Source: Echinometra lucunter (taxonomy: Eukaryota; Echinodermata; Echinoidea; Camarodonta; Echinometridae). From it: a DNA stretch of 64,000 nt. Location: NCBI GenBank assembly GCA_029962745.1, contig CM057158.1, positions 15,925,173 through 15,989,172 on the forward strand. The letters are read 5' to 3'. The position numbers and the translations under genes are program-made. Below the pieces are notes generated by a model that worked only from the letters and a program-made list of their open reading frames with translations, was not told where the DNA came from and did no database searches. Of this stretch, positions 11,534-24,263 are shown piece by piece (the first letter of the stretch is position 1; each line of letters begins with the position of its first letter).

Positions 11534-12060
11534 TGGTGGTGGATATGCGTTATCTCTGCATGAAAATTCATTTATTTTAGGTCAACTTGCCGCTCGATTC
11601 CTTACAGTGAGGCTAAATTGTGAGAAGATAGATGGAGACACAAGACGCAAGCCAATTTTCCTCAATAAATTTTTATTATCGGCATTGGTTTATTTATATT
11701 CGAGCAAGCGAAGCGAGCTAGCGCTTCCAGGGTCTTTTTTTTTCCTTTCCTTACTTCTCTCATTCTTTCCTTTTTGTTCTCTTCCTTCTCTTTTTCATTC
11801 TCATCTTGCTTTCTTTCTCCTTTTCTTCCTTTTTTTTTCCGTCAGAGGTTTGCTTACACCAGGCGCGTCAATCCGTTTTATAATGGGGGGGGGGGGGGGG
11901 ACACTCACAAAAAAACTACCGGGGGGGGGGGGGAAACCATATGCAAAAAAAAAGGTTCTCAGCTTAAAATATTTGGGGACATGCCCCATTGCGTCTCAAC
12001 CCTTCAAAATTTGGGACAGGATATATGTACCCCTGCCCCCCCCCCCGATAACGCCCATGG
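11534..12060. repeat. Poly-G repeat fragments of a related family
   Basis: Contains a TTTAGGTCAACTTGCCGCT segment (near 11575) that recurs near 37180, a GCGAGCAAGCGAAGCGAGC core (near 11700), a pyrimidine-rich TTCCTTTCC tract, and G runs at 11884-11900 and 11921-11932 ending in CCCATGG. The same order is seen at 37160-37600, which shows a larger composite repeat. Confidence 0.5.
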
Positions 12061-12833
12061 CTTAATCGAAAAGAATATCAAATTCAATTTCTTGTTTGAC
12101 TGAGGGTTAGAATCTAGTTTGAAGGGGACCCTTTATAGCTGTCCTACAATACTTTCCTTGGCTTGTTAAATTCGAATTTGGCTAGATGAGTTTCAAACTC
12201 GACAACAACGCCGTTGAAAAATGAATTCGGTTCAATAAAACTATGACTTTAATTCTTGCCCTCCCTCTCTCTAACCAAGACGTTTTCCCCAGAATCTTCC
12301 TTTCTCGTCCTTTCTCTTGTATTAACATTTCGAAATTGTTTATCAAACTAAAATTGCACCATGGCTTTGGAGATGATGAAGATATTGACTTGGGGAGTAT
12401 TAAGTTTAAGCCGAGAACCTTTTTGGTGTGTGCATGCCCCCCCCCCCCTCGTAAACCGACAAAGTTGGTCTCATGGGGTTTCTAGCCCCTTATCAGTGTT
12501 CACTAGACGTCCAAGAAACCCCATTTTAAAAAAAATCCCGTATGTACATGTATTTGTTTTGTTTCTATACCCGGACTTTCTTTTCTGTCTTTTCTTAGAT
12601 CTATATTGTTTAGCCGTCTCGTAGACTTTGGAAGTATTGATCTCCGTGGCCGTTGGTCTCTCCAAGGATGACCCCTTCCCGTTCTCTTTCAAACAACCAA
12701 CTTAAGATTGTTGCTTTCCCGTACCACTTCTCTGTCTGGTCCTCCTCTGTCCGAGCTCTACATTAAAAAGTGGATCCCTCCCCTTCTCTCTCAATCTAAA
12801 CCACTCATCTCGCTCTTTCTCTCTTTCTCTCTC

Positions 12834-12879
<46 letters not shown>

Positions 12880-13239
12880 CTAATCCATTTCTCGAACCCA
12901 CTCCAGCCACAGCAAAATGGGTTTAGGAATGGGAAGGGCCCGAAGGGGGGCCAAGGGCAATATGGGGGGGGGGGGGGGGGGGGGTCTCCAACTAGAGTCA
13001 GAAACAAATTTCATGCTACTAAACCTCCAAGACTCCCTTAGCATAGGATGGGGGGGGGGGGGGGGGAATAAACAATTTGCAAATATTTCCATGTACAGTG
13101 AACAGGAGTTTTCAACTCTTTAAAACCACCATCACGCCTCTCTATTTCTCTCTATCATACTCATACCTGAATTGCACCCTCTACATCACTCCCTTCCAGA
13201 CAACTACCCGTTCTGACAGAGCACATGATAACAGGCTGA
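12061..13239. other. Intergenic sequence with simple repeats
   Basis: No gene recognised. It holds a (CT)n tract at about 12826-12876, G runs at 12964-12984 and 13050-13066, and C runs at 12438-12449. Reading frames crossing these tracts are Ser/Leu- or Gly-rich artefacts. Confidence 0.5.
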
Positions 13240-13243
13240 TTAA

Positions 13244-13651
13244 CCCATTCGTGACAGAGGGTCCACATTATGTGGTTTGGTTTGACATCTTTTGATGCAA
13301 AGCCCTAAAAATCATACCAAATACATGAGCAGAAAGAGCAAAAATTCCACACTTACTGTGCCCATTTTTGTTGCATCAGTATTTGTTGTTTGATGCTGAA
13401 ATTCTTTTAAAGGAAAATAAGCATTAAAATCCTTAAATTGGCAATGCGATGAAAACGTTAAAATTACTGTTTTCCCCTGCAAATTGGCAACTTTATGACT
13501 TCTCATCATACATTCTGTCAATTTACATTTATTTCAGATACATGATGTTTTATAAGAAAAATGTAGCAATAAAGGAAAAATGTTGGTGTTGCCAATTTGA
13601 AGAATAAAAGCTGATAAAATTAGGCTTTAAATAACTCCTGTCACAAATGGG
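13244..13651. mobile_element. piggyBac-type non-autonomous element, copy 1
   Basis: 408 bp flanked by TTAA at 13240-13243 and 13652-13655. The ends are CCCATTCGTGACAG and CTGTCACAAATGGG, an imperfect terminal inverted repeat. TTAA targets and CCC...GGG termini are the hallmarks of piggyBac insertions. A second copy in opposite orientation is at 42231-42642. No transposase frame is present. Confidence 0.75.
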
Positions 13652-13655
13652 TTAA

Positions 13656-15374
13656 AAAAATATATCACTGCGTAGTAAAGCAGCATGTCATGCACTTCAA
13701 TGAGCTGTAACATGCTTTTGATTAGAGCATGCAAAAAATCAAAACATTTTGACACTATTTTTATCCCACTGTCTGCATAGGTATATGAAAAGTTATGCAA
13801 AGCGTTGAACTTGTTCGTTTTGAAATTTGAAATACATAATGTACAAAGTGTAAAAACATTAAAGTTTAAGTTTTGTGTGCAGAAACACTTCAGTTTTCAA
13901 TGATTGAAAGTACCAGATAGTTTATGACCAAAAACAAATTTACGAAATACTGACATCCAAAATTTGAGATTCAGCAATTGAGTTACATATTTCATAATAT
14001 GCCATGAAATCAGCTTGATCACAAAATTTCAAGCTAACAGGAGTGGCTCTAATCAAGTTATTACACCAATGCCATTTGCCACGTACATTATGACAACTGG
14101 CAAATATGTAATCCAATTAGTCCTTTGAAAACATTGTTTCAGCTCATTTAGTATGCAGAAGCCTGTACTTTGCAATTCACATTGAAATGTCTTAACATGG
14201 AAATTCACTGCACAAAAGTCTGTAATTTCTTATGTCAATATTTACTATAACAAAAAGAAAAGATATACATGTACTAAACAACATTCAAAGAAAATGATCA
14301 GTTACAAAGGAAAATGAAACAATATACCACAAACCAGTAGATACCACCAAATATTTCATCAACTGGAATGCTAGAAAAAAGAAGAACATACATGTATTTA
14401 CAATAATAATTCAAACTGTTAGGAAACCTTTTCATTCTGTACAAATCTTGAGTATACAACTGTACATGCCCATGGCTAGGTTAGTGTTTAAATTTCTGTA
14501 TTATGACAATTGGCAATAATACTCTTTATGACAATTGACAATAATACCGTTTTGGACATTGCTCCTTAAGGGATGATCCAGAAGGTTAAGGTACTGTGTG
14601 GAATGATAAAGGCATCTATAAAGACTTTTCAAATACCCAGCTGACTACAGGTCAAAGGGTAAGGGTTTACAAAACTGTCTATATCATTTACCGTTTGACA
14701 AGTGACAACCATTTGAAAGATTTGAACACAAGACTGAAAGTCAACAAGACAGTAGAATTACAAGATACTTATGACAACCTTTAGGACAGACTTTAAAATT
14801 CCCAGCAAAATCCAAGATGAATAAGTTATAGATTTATCATAAATTATTAACATATTTAGTGCTGTAATAAATCTATAAACTGTATATGGACAATTCCATC
14901 ATTAATAACATTACATTGTAAAGGAAAATTTTGCCTTTTGGGCCTCATAAAAAAATAAACAAACAAACAAACAAACCGTGAGCATGTTCAATCTCTATAA
15001 TTACACCAAGGGTAATTCTTATGTAGACTTTTGACTTGTGAGGAAAAAAACAACAACTGGGCAATGCTTGGAGCTACAGCAGCAACTCAAAGTTTGGTAT
15101 AAACATTAAAAAACAACAAGAAGAAAGACAAAAGGAAAATGAAAAATAAGGGTCCTTTTCCTTGTTTATGTGGAAATAGAGTTTCTACAGCACATCAATA
15201 ATTTAGAGCATTTCCATCAAAATTCCATTTTAAAATATGCTAAAAACAAGATTTTTCTATGTCATTTTTGTTCGTAGTCCCATTATGTACAATTTCAGAT
15301 TCACCATGAAGAAGGCATGCAAGGATCAAATTAATGGTAGAAAATAATTCTCCAATTCAATCTAGGCATATGAT
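13656..15374. other. Intergenic / 3' flank of the first DYNLRB gene
   Basis: AT-rich sequence with scattered TATGACAA(C/T)TGGCAA motifs (14090, 14503, 14526). No gene, RNA or well-bounded repeat recognised. The distal part of the 3' UTR of the DYNLRB gene may extend into it. Confidence 0.4.
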
Positions 15375-15510
15375 CTGGGCCCCGTAACACAAAGCTTACC
15401 AGTTGATTGTACGATTGATCTTTACGATTGATTGCATTGACCACTATGTGCAATCAATCACAAAAATTCATTGTACGATCAATCGCTAAGCTTTGTGTTG
15501 CTGGGCCCAG
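15375..15510. mobile_element. Small TIR element (136 bp)
   Basis: CTGGGCCCCGTAACACAAAGCTTA at the left is mirrored by TAAGCTTTGTGTTGCTGGGCCCAG at the right, with ACGATTGAT-type sub-repeats inside. The ends resemble the GGGCCCCGTTTCAT-type element at 44683. No target duplication recognised. Confidence 0.55.
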
Positions 15511-15910
15511 AATTTCAATCATCTCATGCATAAAACATGGAAGAAAAAAAAAAACTGATTTGGAAATTTCTTATGTATCACTCATAGTGGAATTGCCCAT
15601 ATACAGTTCAGCAAGGAAGTCTTTAAATAGTGCTACATCAATTCTTATGGACATTCTGACTATTGGTCTGTAAGTTCTCCAGACATCTAGTGATGTCATG
15701 GACCTTCTGAGAACTTGCAGGAAGATTCACAAAACCCAAGGTCTCCAAGACCAAAGACTTCAATCTTGTAGAGCATCTGACAAGTAGTGTACAGCTTACA
15801 AGACTGAAGTTCCCTTAAACTCAAAAGATACTTTTCCTCCACACTGGAATGGCACAAGGAATGATCAAGCTACATGGTCTTTACTGCAGCTGCGGTATGG
15901 TCTCGTAAAA

Positions 15911-16174
15911 CTATGCTTCTGATGGGTTCTGGATCACGACAAACAGGTAGTCTTTTTCTGTACAATAGAGGAGCAGAGAAGTGAAATGGCAATGCTCAAA
16001 TGAACTGTTTCCTTGAGAAGAGCTAGTGTGCAAAACATGTTATGAATAGTAGTAACAAATGAAATGCTTACTCGTTAAAAAAAAATTAATTTTTCTTATG
16101 AAGAATTGTATGTATGGTCATTACCAGTATGTCATTAAGCCAAATATAATACAGCTGAATATAAGGTGAATATA

Positions 16175-16208
<34 letters not shown>

Positions 16209-19200
16209 CCCAATACACAATGTCCATTATATTTTTTAGACTTTACTTTAGCTGAATATAAGGTGAATATAATATAATAATTATAATTATATTGAAAAAA
16301 ACCCAATACCAATATCCATCTTTGAAAGAGAATTTACAATGATTTTATTCAAGGAGTTTCAACATTAATTCAGGGGAGACATTGCTTGAATGTACTGGAT
16401 TTGGCAAAGAGATGTCAAATTGAAATTCTAACAAGTTAGCCAAAATATTTCTCACAAGAAAACAATATTGCTAACAAGGATAAAAATAGTGCTGATGCAT
16501 CATGATGGGGCAATGGGAAGCACAGATTTGACTAAAATAACTAGAAGTAACTCCTGTTCTATTACTGAAATGTGTATGCATTACTTTGTACATTATGACA
16601 GAGAATACCTGCAACATTGAATAGGTAAAAAAGTGAACAAAATATTGTCTACCTTTTGAAGTTAGTGCTAAAAAAGGCTGAAAGTGAGAAGTAACAGGCC
16701 AAAGCCAGAAAACTGCATCCCTCAGGAGGTAACGAGCCTTCTGCACATTCCGCAAAATCTATTTCTCTTTTACTCGGTTTAGGAAAGCTTTATCTGACGA
16801 GTATCGTATGAACCACTAAAAAACTCATCTGTATTACAAAATCGTGGTTTTTATTCAGTGCCAGTTTATCCACCTGTTTTCATCCTCAACTGAACTCAAA
16901 CTTACCTGGTGCAATCATTATCTCATGCTTTTTGGTGCGAAGTCTGAGGAAGGCAAGGTCATTCTGAGGATCGATATCCCGAACACAGCCTCTGGCCATG
17001 CGAATGAGAGGCATATAAAGTTGGCAATACTGGACCGTGGTTGAATTATCTAGTGTTGTCCTGACTGGGATTGCTGGATGTGAATTTATAAACAAAACGG
17101 TTGAATCACTAGCATACACTGTGTAATGACATTTCATAGGCAGGAGTACATACTCGAATTAGATCTTGTAATATGAACTTTTGTTGTAATGTGACCTTTG
17201 AACTTTATCTGATACAGAAATCAAATGGTAAGTGTACTTGTACAAATAGTTCATGTTAAAGGCATTGGCTAACTTTGTGAGCAGCCGATTTAAAAAATTC
17301 TCAAACTAAGATGAAACATGTATATGAGTACTTACATTTGTACTCAAACCCCTAAAACCAACCATAATTTGGAATGAAAAACTGTTAGTAAGTTGCAAAC
17401 CGTGATTTAATTATTTTTGGTCTGAGAGACAATGAATAAGAGGACCATTTTGCTCAAGTTAAAAAAACCCGTTATCTGCCTGATACGTCAATACACACAG
17501 TACAGTCCGGTGAGCCATGCTCGCACTCCTTACGTCTAGTCTGTGCAACCGACCCTTATATATTTTTCAAACATTGATTCACATTTCTAATATTTAAAAA
17601 TACTTCCTTTGGATATTATTTCAGACTGGTATTTTTACACTATAACCCTTATATTCATCTCATTTTCAAGTAGAAAAATCAGTTCTAAAAAAAATGTTAA
17701 CCCATGCCTTTAAAGAGAGATTCAGACTTACCATCACAGTCCATAACAATGGTTCCAACCACACCCTTGTGGGCAGATATCCTCTTCAATTTCTCCTCAA
17801 CATCAGTCTGTAATCAAAGGTAAAGAAAATTTGGAAGTTAAAGAAAATATTCAGCCTCTGTTTGAACATTCTTTTTTTCTGAAAATGAATATGCAGCGCA
17901 TCAAAACTAGATATTGGTGCTCTACAAATTTGCAGATGGGATTTGATCACAAAGAAACAACAACATGTACACCAACATTAACAATTGTGTTTATCGCTAA
18001 ATCTAATGGAACTGGTCCGGTACATGTCAAATGTCAATGAGAGAATGAATCTACTCTCATTTCAACCATTTGATGAATCAAAATAAAAAGTGACCTACTG
18101 TATGAATCGGGTATGAATATGCCATAATCTTTCACAAAACTTTATGAGATCAGCAAAGACAAACTCGAGTCCTGCAATTGCTGGACAAGGAGAGAAATAA
18201 GTTGTCAGTTTTCTCATTCTTTACACTCCTATTATTTGAAGAATGTCACAGTAAAACAAAAACATTGCCAAGTTGTGAACTGGTCTACCATCAGTTGGTA
18301 TACTAATCAGTAGCGTTGGCATTCTTTTCTTTTTTTACCTCTCCATGGAGCCTTTCCAGGTTACCCATGGGCCACAGTTTAAGAACAAGCGGTCTATGAC
18401 TAGACCTATATACATGCAGTTAAATCCTATATTCCTATAACAGTTTTTTTTTTTTTTTTTTTTTGTAAACACACATGCACACATTGTCATTGGTATGAAT
18501 ATGCCTAGACCCTATACTCGACTAGGCCTAGATCTAGATCTATAGCACTTCATTTATTTGATGTACGATAAAAGAGCCACATAGAATAATTTGCACAAAC
18601 AGATGGGAAGTGCTTAAATGGGATTTATAGTACACAGCAAGAGCTTTTTATAGCTATAACTTTCATATTACTTACAACTGAAAGGTCGTCGGTACCTCAA
18701 TTTGTAGGTTTTGGCATGCAGATCAATAATGAAACAGGTCAAACTTGTGTATTTTTTGTGTGGAAAAACCGTCACCTTGTTTGGGTTTTACATAGACAAT
18801 TGTTCTTTGCGAGAGCAATGGAGATAAAATGCCTTGCTCAAGGGCAAAAGTGCCATGCTGGGATTGAACCCCAGTCAAGTGCCTTATGACTTAAGTTAAA
18901 CCACTGCACTGGACCACGGGCGGCACCAGTCCAATGACCATATTATTGTTGTACTAAGTTAAACTTAGAGTCTAGACCTAGATCTAGATCTAACGTTAGA
19001 TCAATGAATTGTTGCCGTCTTTTAATCCATTTGATTAGACTATTCAATGATAGATCTCTAACAACATGGAATCTAGCTACAGTTGATAATCATCAATATA
19101 AATGTAACAGTTGAAACACCATTTCGCTATGAGGGCATAATCGTGTTTCAGGCCCCACTCAATTAATACATGGTGAGTGGGGCTGATGCCCACATACATC

Positions 19201-20048
19201 ATGATCGATTATCTCTCCTGACCTAACTTAGACCACAGCTATTTAGGACAAATAGAAGACTACGGACTTTCACAATTTTTTTTAAAAGAATGTGTTGATC
19301 GATCATCACGTTTAATCATCATTATCTTCTTTTAAAACTCTTATATATACTCGTGTTAACGGCCCCACCGAACGCGATTCAAATATGATTAATACAGCAT
19401 CGGGGCTGATGAGCACAGTATATATACTCGTGTTTACGGCCCCACCAAACGGGATCCAAACGTGATTAACACAGCAGCGGGGCTGATGCCCATCAGCCCC
19501 ACTGCCGTGATAATCAATTCATAATCCCGTTTGGTGGGGCCGTAAACACGAGTATATATTAGGGAGTGGTCAATCGAGCAATGTTAAAAATGTGAAAATG
19601 TAAAAATGAATTTCATGATCGATCAACTATTGAACGAATAATAAAGTGTAGTCCTAATACTTCGTGGGGGAATCAGCCCCACATTCAAACTATATTAGAG
19701 GTGGGGCCTGAAACACGATATTGCCGCTATGAGAATCTAATGTGTAAGTTACAGTTAGACTACTAGTGTGGTGCAGGAAACCTCTCCCTTCCCACCGGAC
19801 TCTATGCAAGCCAACGCAACGACGAGAGTCTATGGACTCTCTACCGTGACTGTGTAAGCTGCAGCTGAGTTGCTGAGCTGAGCTGAGCTAGCTGAGCCTG
19901 AGCCTGAGACACGGAGTGAAATAGCCAATAGATTCCTACATAAAATTTAATGATGATATTCTTCAAAATGCACCAAAATATAGCTTTAACTAATTTAAAC
20001 ATTACTTCATACGATGAATGTAATAAAACTCAATAATCTTTTTACCAT
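15911..20048 (-). CDS. DYNLRB: Dynein light chain roadblock-type, paralogue A (complete, 4 coding exons)
   Basis: Coding exons on the minus strand are 20048-20046 (ATG only), 17807-17732, 17073-16906 and 15957-15911 (stop TAG). All introns are GT-AG, and the joined frame gives 97 residues against 96 for human DYNLRB1. The roadblock/LC7 fold is covered by [18 protein letters not shown] (residues 9-26), [39 protein letters not shown] and the C-terminal VVIQNPSEA. Roadblock light chains form dimers that bind the dynein intermediate chain and help couple cytoplasmic or ciliary dynein to cargo. The codon split by intron 2 gives Ala where the paralogue at 30136-36486 and the human protein have Gly. 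Intron 1 carries nested palindromes. By hand alignment about 69 of 97 positions match the downstream paralogue. Confidence 0.93.
16150..16290. repeat. Direct duplication with (AAT)n in DYNLRB intron 3
   Basis: AGCTGAATATAAGGTGAATA occurs near 16152 and again near 16250, each followed by TAATATAATAAT. The first copy has expanded into an (AAT)n tract at 16178-16206. Confidence 0.7.
18775..18925 (-). mobile_element. tRNA-derived SINE
   Basis: On the minus strand there is a box-A-like GTCCAGTGCAGTGG (complement near 18901-18914) and a box-B-like GGTTCAATCC (complement at 18861-18870) at tRNA spacing. These are followed by a CTTGAGCAAGGCATTTTATC body segment. It lies in intron 1 of paralogue A. 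The family name is not assigned. Confidence 0.55.
19111..19740. mobile_element. Nested inverted-repeat element in DYNLRB intron 1
   Basis: The core is a 138-bp foldback with perfect 35-bp arms at 19421-19455 and 19524-19558 (TATATACTCGTGTTTACGGC... and its complement). A second perfect hairpin (GGGGCTGATG / CATCAGCCCC) lies in its loop. A related half-unit precedes it at 19345-19420. Outer blocks TCGTGTTTCAGGCCCCAC (near 19142) and the inverted GTGGGGCCTGAAACACGA (near 19702) enclose the whole. Confidence 0.7.
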
Positions 20049-20200
20049 GTTTGGATTTTGGTGGTAGTCTACTTCGATGTTCAACGGGTCGACGGTACGT
20101 TTACAGCTGTTGCTACGGTCAAGAAGCGCATGCGCGAGGAGAGCTAGATAGAGCGAGCGAGCTAGCTATAGCAGGATCTAGAGGAGCATCAATTATTTGG
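20049..20200 (-). promoter_or_regulatory. Putative promoter/5' UTR of DYNLRB paralogue A
   Basis: CpG-containing sequence directly upstream of the ATG-only exon. The palindrome GCGCATGCGC at 20126-20135 matches the known NRF1 half-site arrangement, and GTTGCTACG at 20109-20117 contains an RFX-like half-site. The same two motifs lie at similar distances from the ATG in paralogue B. Transcription start not determined. Confidence 0.45.
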
Positions 20201-21758
20201 ATGAAGATGGCCACCAATGGGTCCCAATTCCTCGATTCTAATTAACTCTCTCAATTCTCTGCCTCGCATTCTTTTGAATCACTGATTTCCACCAGCTAGT
20301 CAGTGTTATTTGCAGCATAACAGCAAAATATATGCTGACGCCTTTGTTCACCTTCTTTGGAATATTACATAATTTCTAACTTGAGCATTTGATTAATAAA
20401 TGCTTGTCGTCAGTTGGTTAAAAAAAAATATTGATTCCAGTTATATTTTGTTGATATTTGATCTTCCGGTGCCTAAACTACTTCAATGAATGCAATCATG
20501 ATGTCGTGTACATGATGACAGTGATTATACCCTAGCTGATATCTCCACTGAGTCTGTCAGTGGTGCTCTCCAAAATAAATTTATGCATAAGCTTCAAGGG
20601 CTGCGCCCCCCCCCCCCCCCCCCCCCCCCCTCATTCCGGCGCGCCTGCTCCGAGTGCTCTCCAATACCCTGTTCATGGGTGACATGAGAATAAATGTCAT
20701 TGTCATCATCATACCCATAGGTATTCTACGCTGTAGTACGTCGAGTCGTCTTGACGAGTTTGAGTATTGTTATGATATAGGAGCCCTCGAAATGGGGCTT
20801 TATAACGTTTCAGGGAATAAAGGAAAAGGGTAAATGGAAAAAAAAAGAAGAGCGTGACAATGATATTGATGGGTACTCAAAACAGTGACTCAATTTTATT
20901 CAGTTCCACCGTGCGTGAGAGTTGTGAAGTTAAAAAACACCTTATGAAATCTCATAACCCTCCACCAAATTTTACTTTGGTTTTACGTATAAAAAAGTGA
21001 GGTGCAAAAGAGAGAGAGAGAGAGAAAAAATACATGACCATTCGTACTACAGATTTGATTTTTCTTGTGAGCTGACGTCTGAAATTTGAAAAGTTTGAAG
21101 TGAATACTAATGGAAGACGTTTCCTTCATGTACAGGAGAATTTAATTTCAACATGTAATTCTTTCAGTATAGCGTTTTCAGCTTCTATCTTTACTTGGAT
21201 ACAGGTTATTATGGTCATGAGTCTGTTTTTGTTAAGGGGGGGGGGGGTTTGCTTAGAGTGTATCACCTTTCTTTAATACCCTTTGACTGAATTTTAAAGT
21301 TTGTTGATTCATTTCACTGAGAAAACAAGAAAATTAGACGATATTTCTCCATTTCTTTATTGGTTATTACTTTGTTGACTTCTTTCGAGAAGAAAAGGAT
21401 GAAGAAAAAGATTACTTTTGTATTAAGGTCGTTTTCTTAAATTGCTATGCGTCCAATGGCCGTACCCAATCCCCAACTAGACCAATTACAAGTTAGTACA
21501 AATTTCCTCAAAAACTTACCCTCTGAATGGATAGTGATTCAGTGCTCCCCGATACCCTAGCAGCTCCATTACCTCCACTTCACTTCATCTCTCTCTCTGT
21601 TACTCTTCCGTCGTCCGACCTCCTCCCAAAAAGTGCTTGTCTATCTCTCTCTCTCTCTCTCTCTCTTTCCATCTTGCCTTGTTGCTCTCCCTCCCTGCCC
21701 ACCCTCTCTCTCTCTTTCCCTCCTCTCTCACTCACTCACTCACTCTATCTCCATCTTT
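20201..21758. other. Intergenic sequence with simple repeats
   Basis: No gene recognised. It includes a C run at 20607-20630, a (GA)n tract near 21009-21025, a G run at 21236-21247 and a (CT)n tract at 21640-21668. Pyrimidine-rich sequence continues up to the foldback element boundary. Confidence 0.5.
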
Positions 21759-21760
21759 TA

Positions 21761-22790
21761 GTCCGGGAGCCAGCGGGGGTCAGCCTAGCTGAAAAGGTTA
21801 CCAATTTTCATCTTCATAGCAATTTAGTATGTATGCCCCTTAGTACGGAAATGCAAGTCTGGCTGGTCATCGGTGGTGGGTGTGGCCAGGAGGGCCATGA
21901 AAAGGAGCCCCCAAAATTAGGCTAGACTAGCTGAAAAAGTAACCTCATGAAATCTGTGGGATATTGTCGGGCATAGCCCAAGGCTCATTGAAACACCATT
22001 GCCAGACTTTTTTGGTGGTGGGGAGTAGCCGCCAGACGCAAAAAACTGGTGTGTCAGAATTAGGCTAGCCTAGCTGAAAAGTAACCTCATGAAACCAACT
22101 GGAACTTGTTCTTTACATTCAGAGATGTAGTGTATGACCATTGCCAGACGTTTTAAGTGGTGGGGCGTAGCCGCCAGACGCCCACAAAGGCCTACTATTT
22201 CCAGCTAGGCTAGCCTAGCTGAAAAAGTAACCTCATGAAACCAACTGGAACTTGTTCTTTACATTCAGAGATGTAGTGTATGACCATTGCCAGACGTTTT
22301 AAGTGGTGGGGCGTAGCTGCCAGACGCCCTCAAAGGCCTACTATTTCCAGCTAGGCTAGCCTAGCTGAAAAAGTAACCTCATGAAACCAACTGGAACTTA
22401 TTCTTTACATTCAAAGATGTAATGCATGACCATTGCCAGACGTTTTAAGTGGTGGGGCGTAGCCGCCAGACGCCCTCAAAGACCCACTTTTTTCCAGCTA
22501 GGCTAGCCTAGCTGAAAAATTAACCTCATGAAACTAACTGGAATTTGTTCTTTACATTCAAAGATGTAATGTATGACCATTGCGAGACGTTTTAAGTGGT
22601 GGGGCGTAGCAGCCAGACGCCCTCAAAGGCCTACTATTTCCAGCTAGGCTAGCCTAGCTGAAAAAGTTACCTCATGAAACCAACTGGAATTTGTTCTTTA
22701 GATTCAAAGATGTAATGAATGACCATTGCCAGATGTTTTGAATGGTGGCTCGAAGCTGCCAGACATCCGAAAAGACACCCTCCCCCCCCC
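21761..22790 (+). repeat. Left composite terminal inverted repeat
   Basis: Unique block 21761-21918, then units starting at about 21919, 22062, 22205, 22351, 22498 and 22645. Each begins with the palindromic AGGCTAGCCTAGCTG and contains ACCATTGCCAGACGTTTTAA and GGGGCGTAGCCGCCAGACG. Middle units are most alike; the outermost two and the innermost are diverged. Confidence 0.8.
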
Positions 22791-22799
22791 CCTCCGCCA

Positions 22800-24255
22800 C
22801 AATAATAGGCTATCAGCTGGATGGTGAAGGTAAAGGTGAAACAATCAGAAAATATTATGAGTATGTAATAGTGAATTAAGAAAATCGACTGTTAACAGAC
22901 TTGTACTGGATGATGTTTAGAACGTGGGTGTATTTATCACCCTCCCCCTCTACACATACACACACACACACATTTAATCCTCACTGATGATTTGTATACG
23001 TGTTTCATGCTTTGAACATCAAAAAGGGCAAATGTTGAAACCTTAATCTTCAAATATAGGAGAACACAATGTGATTTTGATAAAGGAAATGATTTATCTT
23101 TATTTCCCGCCAGGGTAACATGCTGACAAACAAAAACAATAAAACAAAATATTTCCCCACATCTAACAGACACGGCAGTTTGTGAATTTTAATCCAGTTG
23201 TTGCAATATGTGTTCACTTGTTACTTTGTGTCGATGCACTCGTGGCTAAACATTCAATAATTTCAGTTTGGATATGTTTGGAAAGACGTCTTTTGATGAA
23301 AATGTATTTTAGTCCCCTCTTGTATGAATGGCTTTCATACTTTTGTTAAATCCGTGATGATTATGAACGGAGGGTAATTTGTAGAACTATTCAAAACACT
23401 ACTGTTTGAAGATTATCAAAAGATGAACATAGTATGCCAAAGCTTGACAAGTTTCTATTCTCTGTCACGCTCGTAATAACAAAACTTACTGCAACAAGAA
23501 ATTCATGCTGTCTTTAAACTCATGCTTTAAGTACTTGGTCTGCAAGGTTTAAAATGCCAGCTTTCAACACAAATGCTCCAGCAGTAACTTTATGGAAGGA
23601 TAATGCTATACTTATTTAGCTCTTTAACAACATGTACAAAGTGAGGTTATAGGTATTCCTTTATAGTTGAGAAGACAAGATAAAATAACATATATGCATA
23701 CATACATAAACTTCCGTAGCGTGCCTTACATGAACTCATATAATTTGCTTCTCTTAACTAAAAAAGGACAGAAAAAGACATCTGAAATTGTTCAAATTAC
23801 TTTTTGAACTTTATAAAAAAAATGATAAATTTAGTGTTTCCAAACGCTTGACACGTGTCTAATAATTCGTCACGCTCACAAGAAATATAACTCACATCAA
23901 CAAGAAATTCACGTTGTGTTTAATTAAACTAATACTGTAAGTACTTGGTTCGGAAGGCTTTAGATGCTCATTTAAGTGAGCTTAAATGAAAAATGAAGCC
24001 CAACATTTTTATGTATTATCTTGTAGTTGCAGAGCCGATGAGTCAGGGTAAAATAAAGAATTTTCCCACTAGATACCTTACATGAACTCATCCTTTACTT
24101 TTGTCAACTAAAGACGACATCTCAGTGTTCAAAATTACTGTTTGAACATTTCAACACAGAATGTATTTTATCCGTGTTTGCGAACTTGACACATTTCCCC
24201 TTTCAAAAGCATTACGTAAAAAAAAAAGAAGAATATATATAAAAAAGAGAAATGT
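22800..24255. other. Central region of the foldback element, left part
   Basis: AT-rich unique sequence with a short (CA)n tract near 22960-22973. Two stretches (23460-23550 and 23850-23945) look like diverged duplicates sharing TGTCACGCTCGTAATAA-like and CAACAAGAAATTCA motifs. No coding frame supported. Confidence 0.4.
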
Positions 24256-24263
24256 GTCGATGT

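Noticed and set aside
11403..12103. 220- and 109-codon frames
   Set aside because: They cross G and C runs and pyrimidine tracts of the poly-G repeat family and match no protein family.
21527..21925. 132-codon Ser/Leu-rich frame
   Set aside because: It spans a (CT)n tract and the outer block of the foldback element; the same frame appears mirrored at 28165-28365.
22062..22790. Regularly spaced repeats that might suggest a CRISPR array
   Set aside because: The ~146-bp units are contiguous tandem repeats without unique spacers, mirrored at the other end of a transposon, in a eukaryotic genome.
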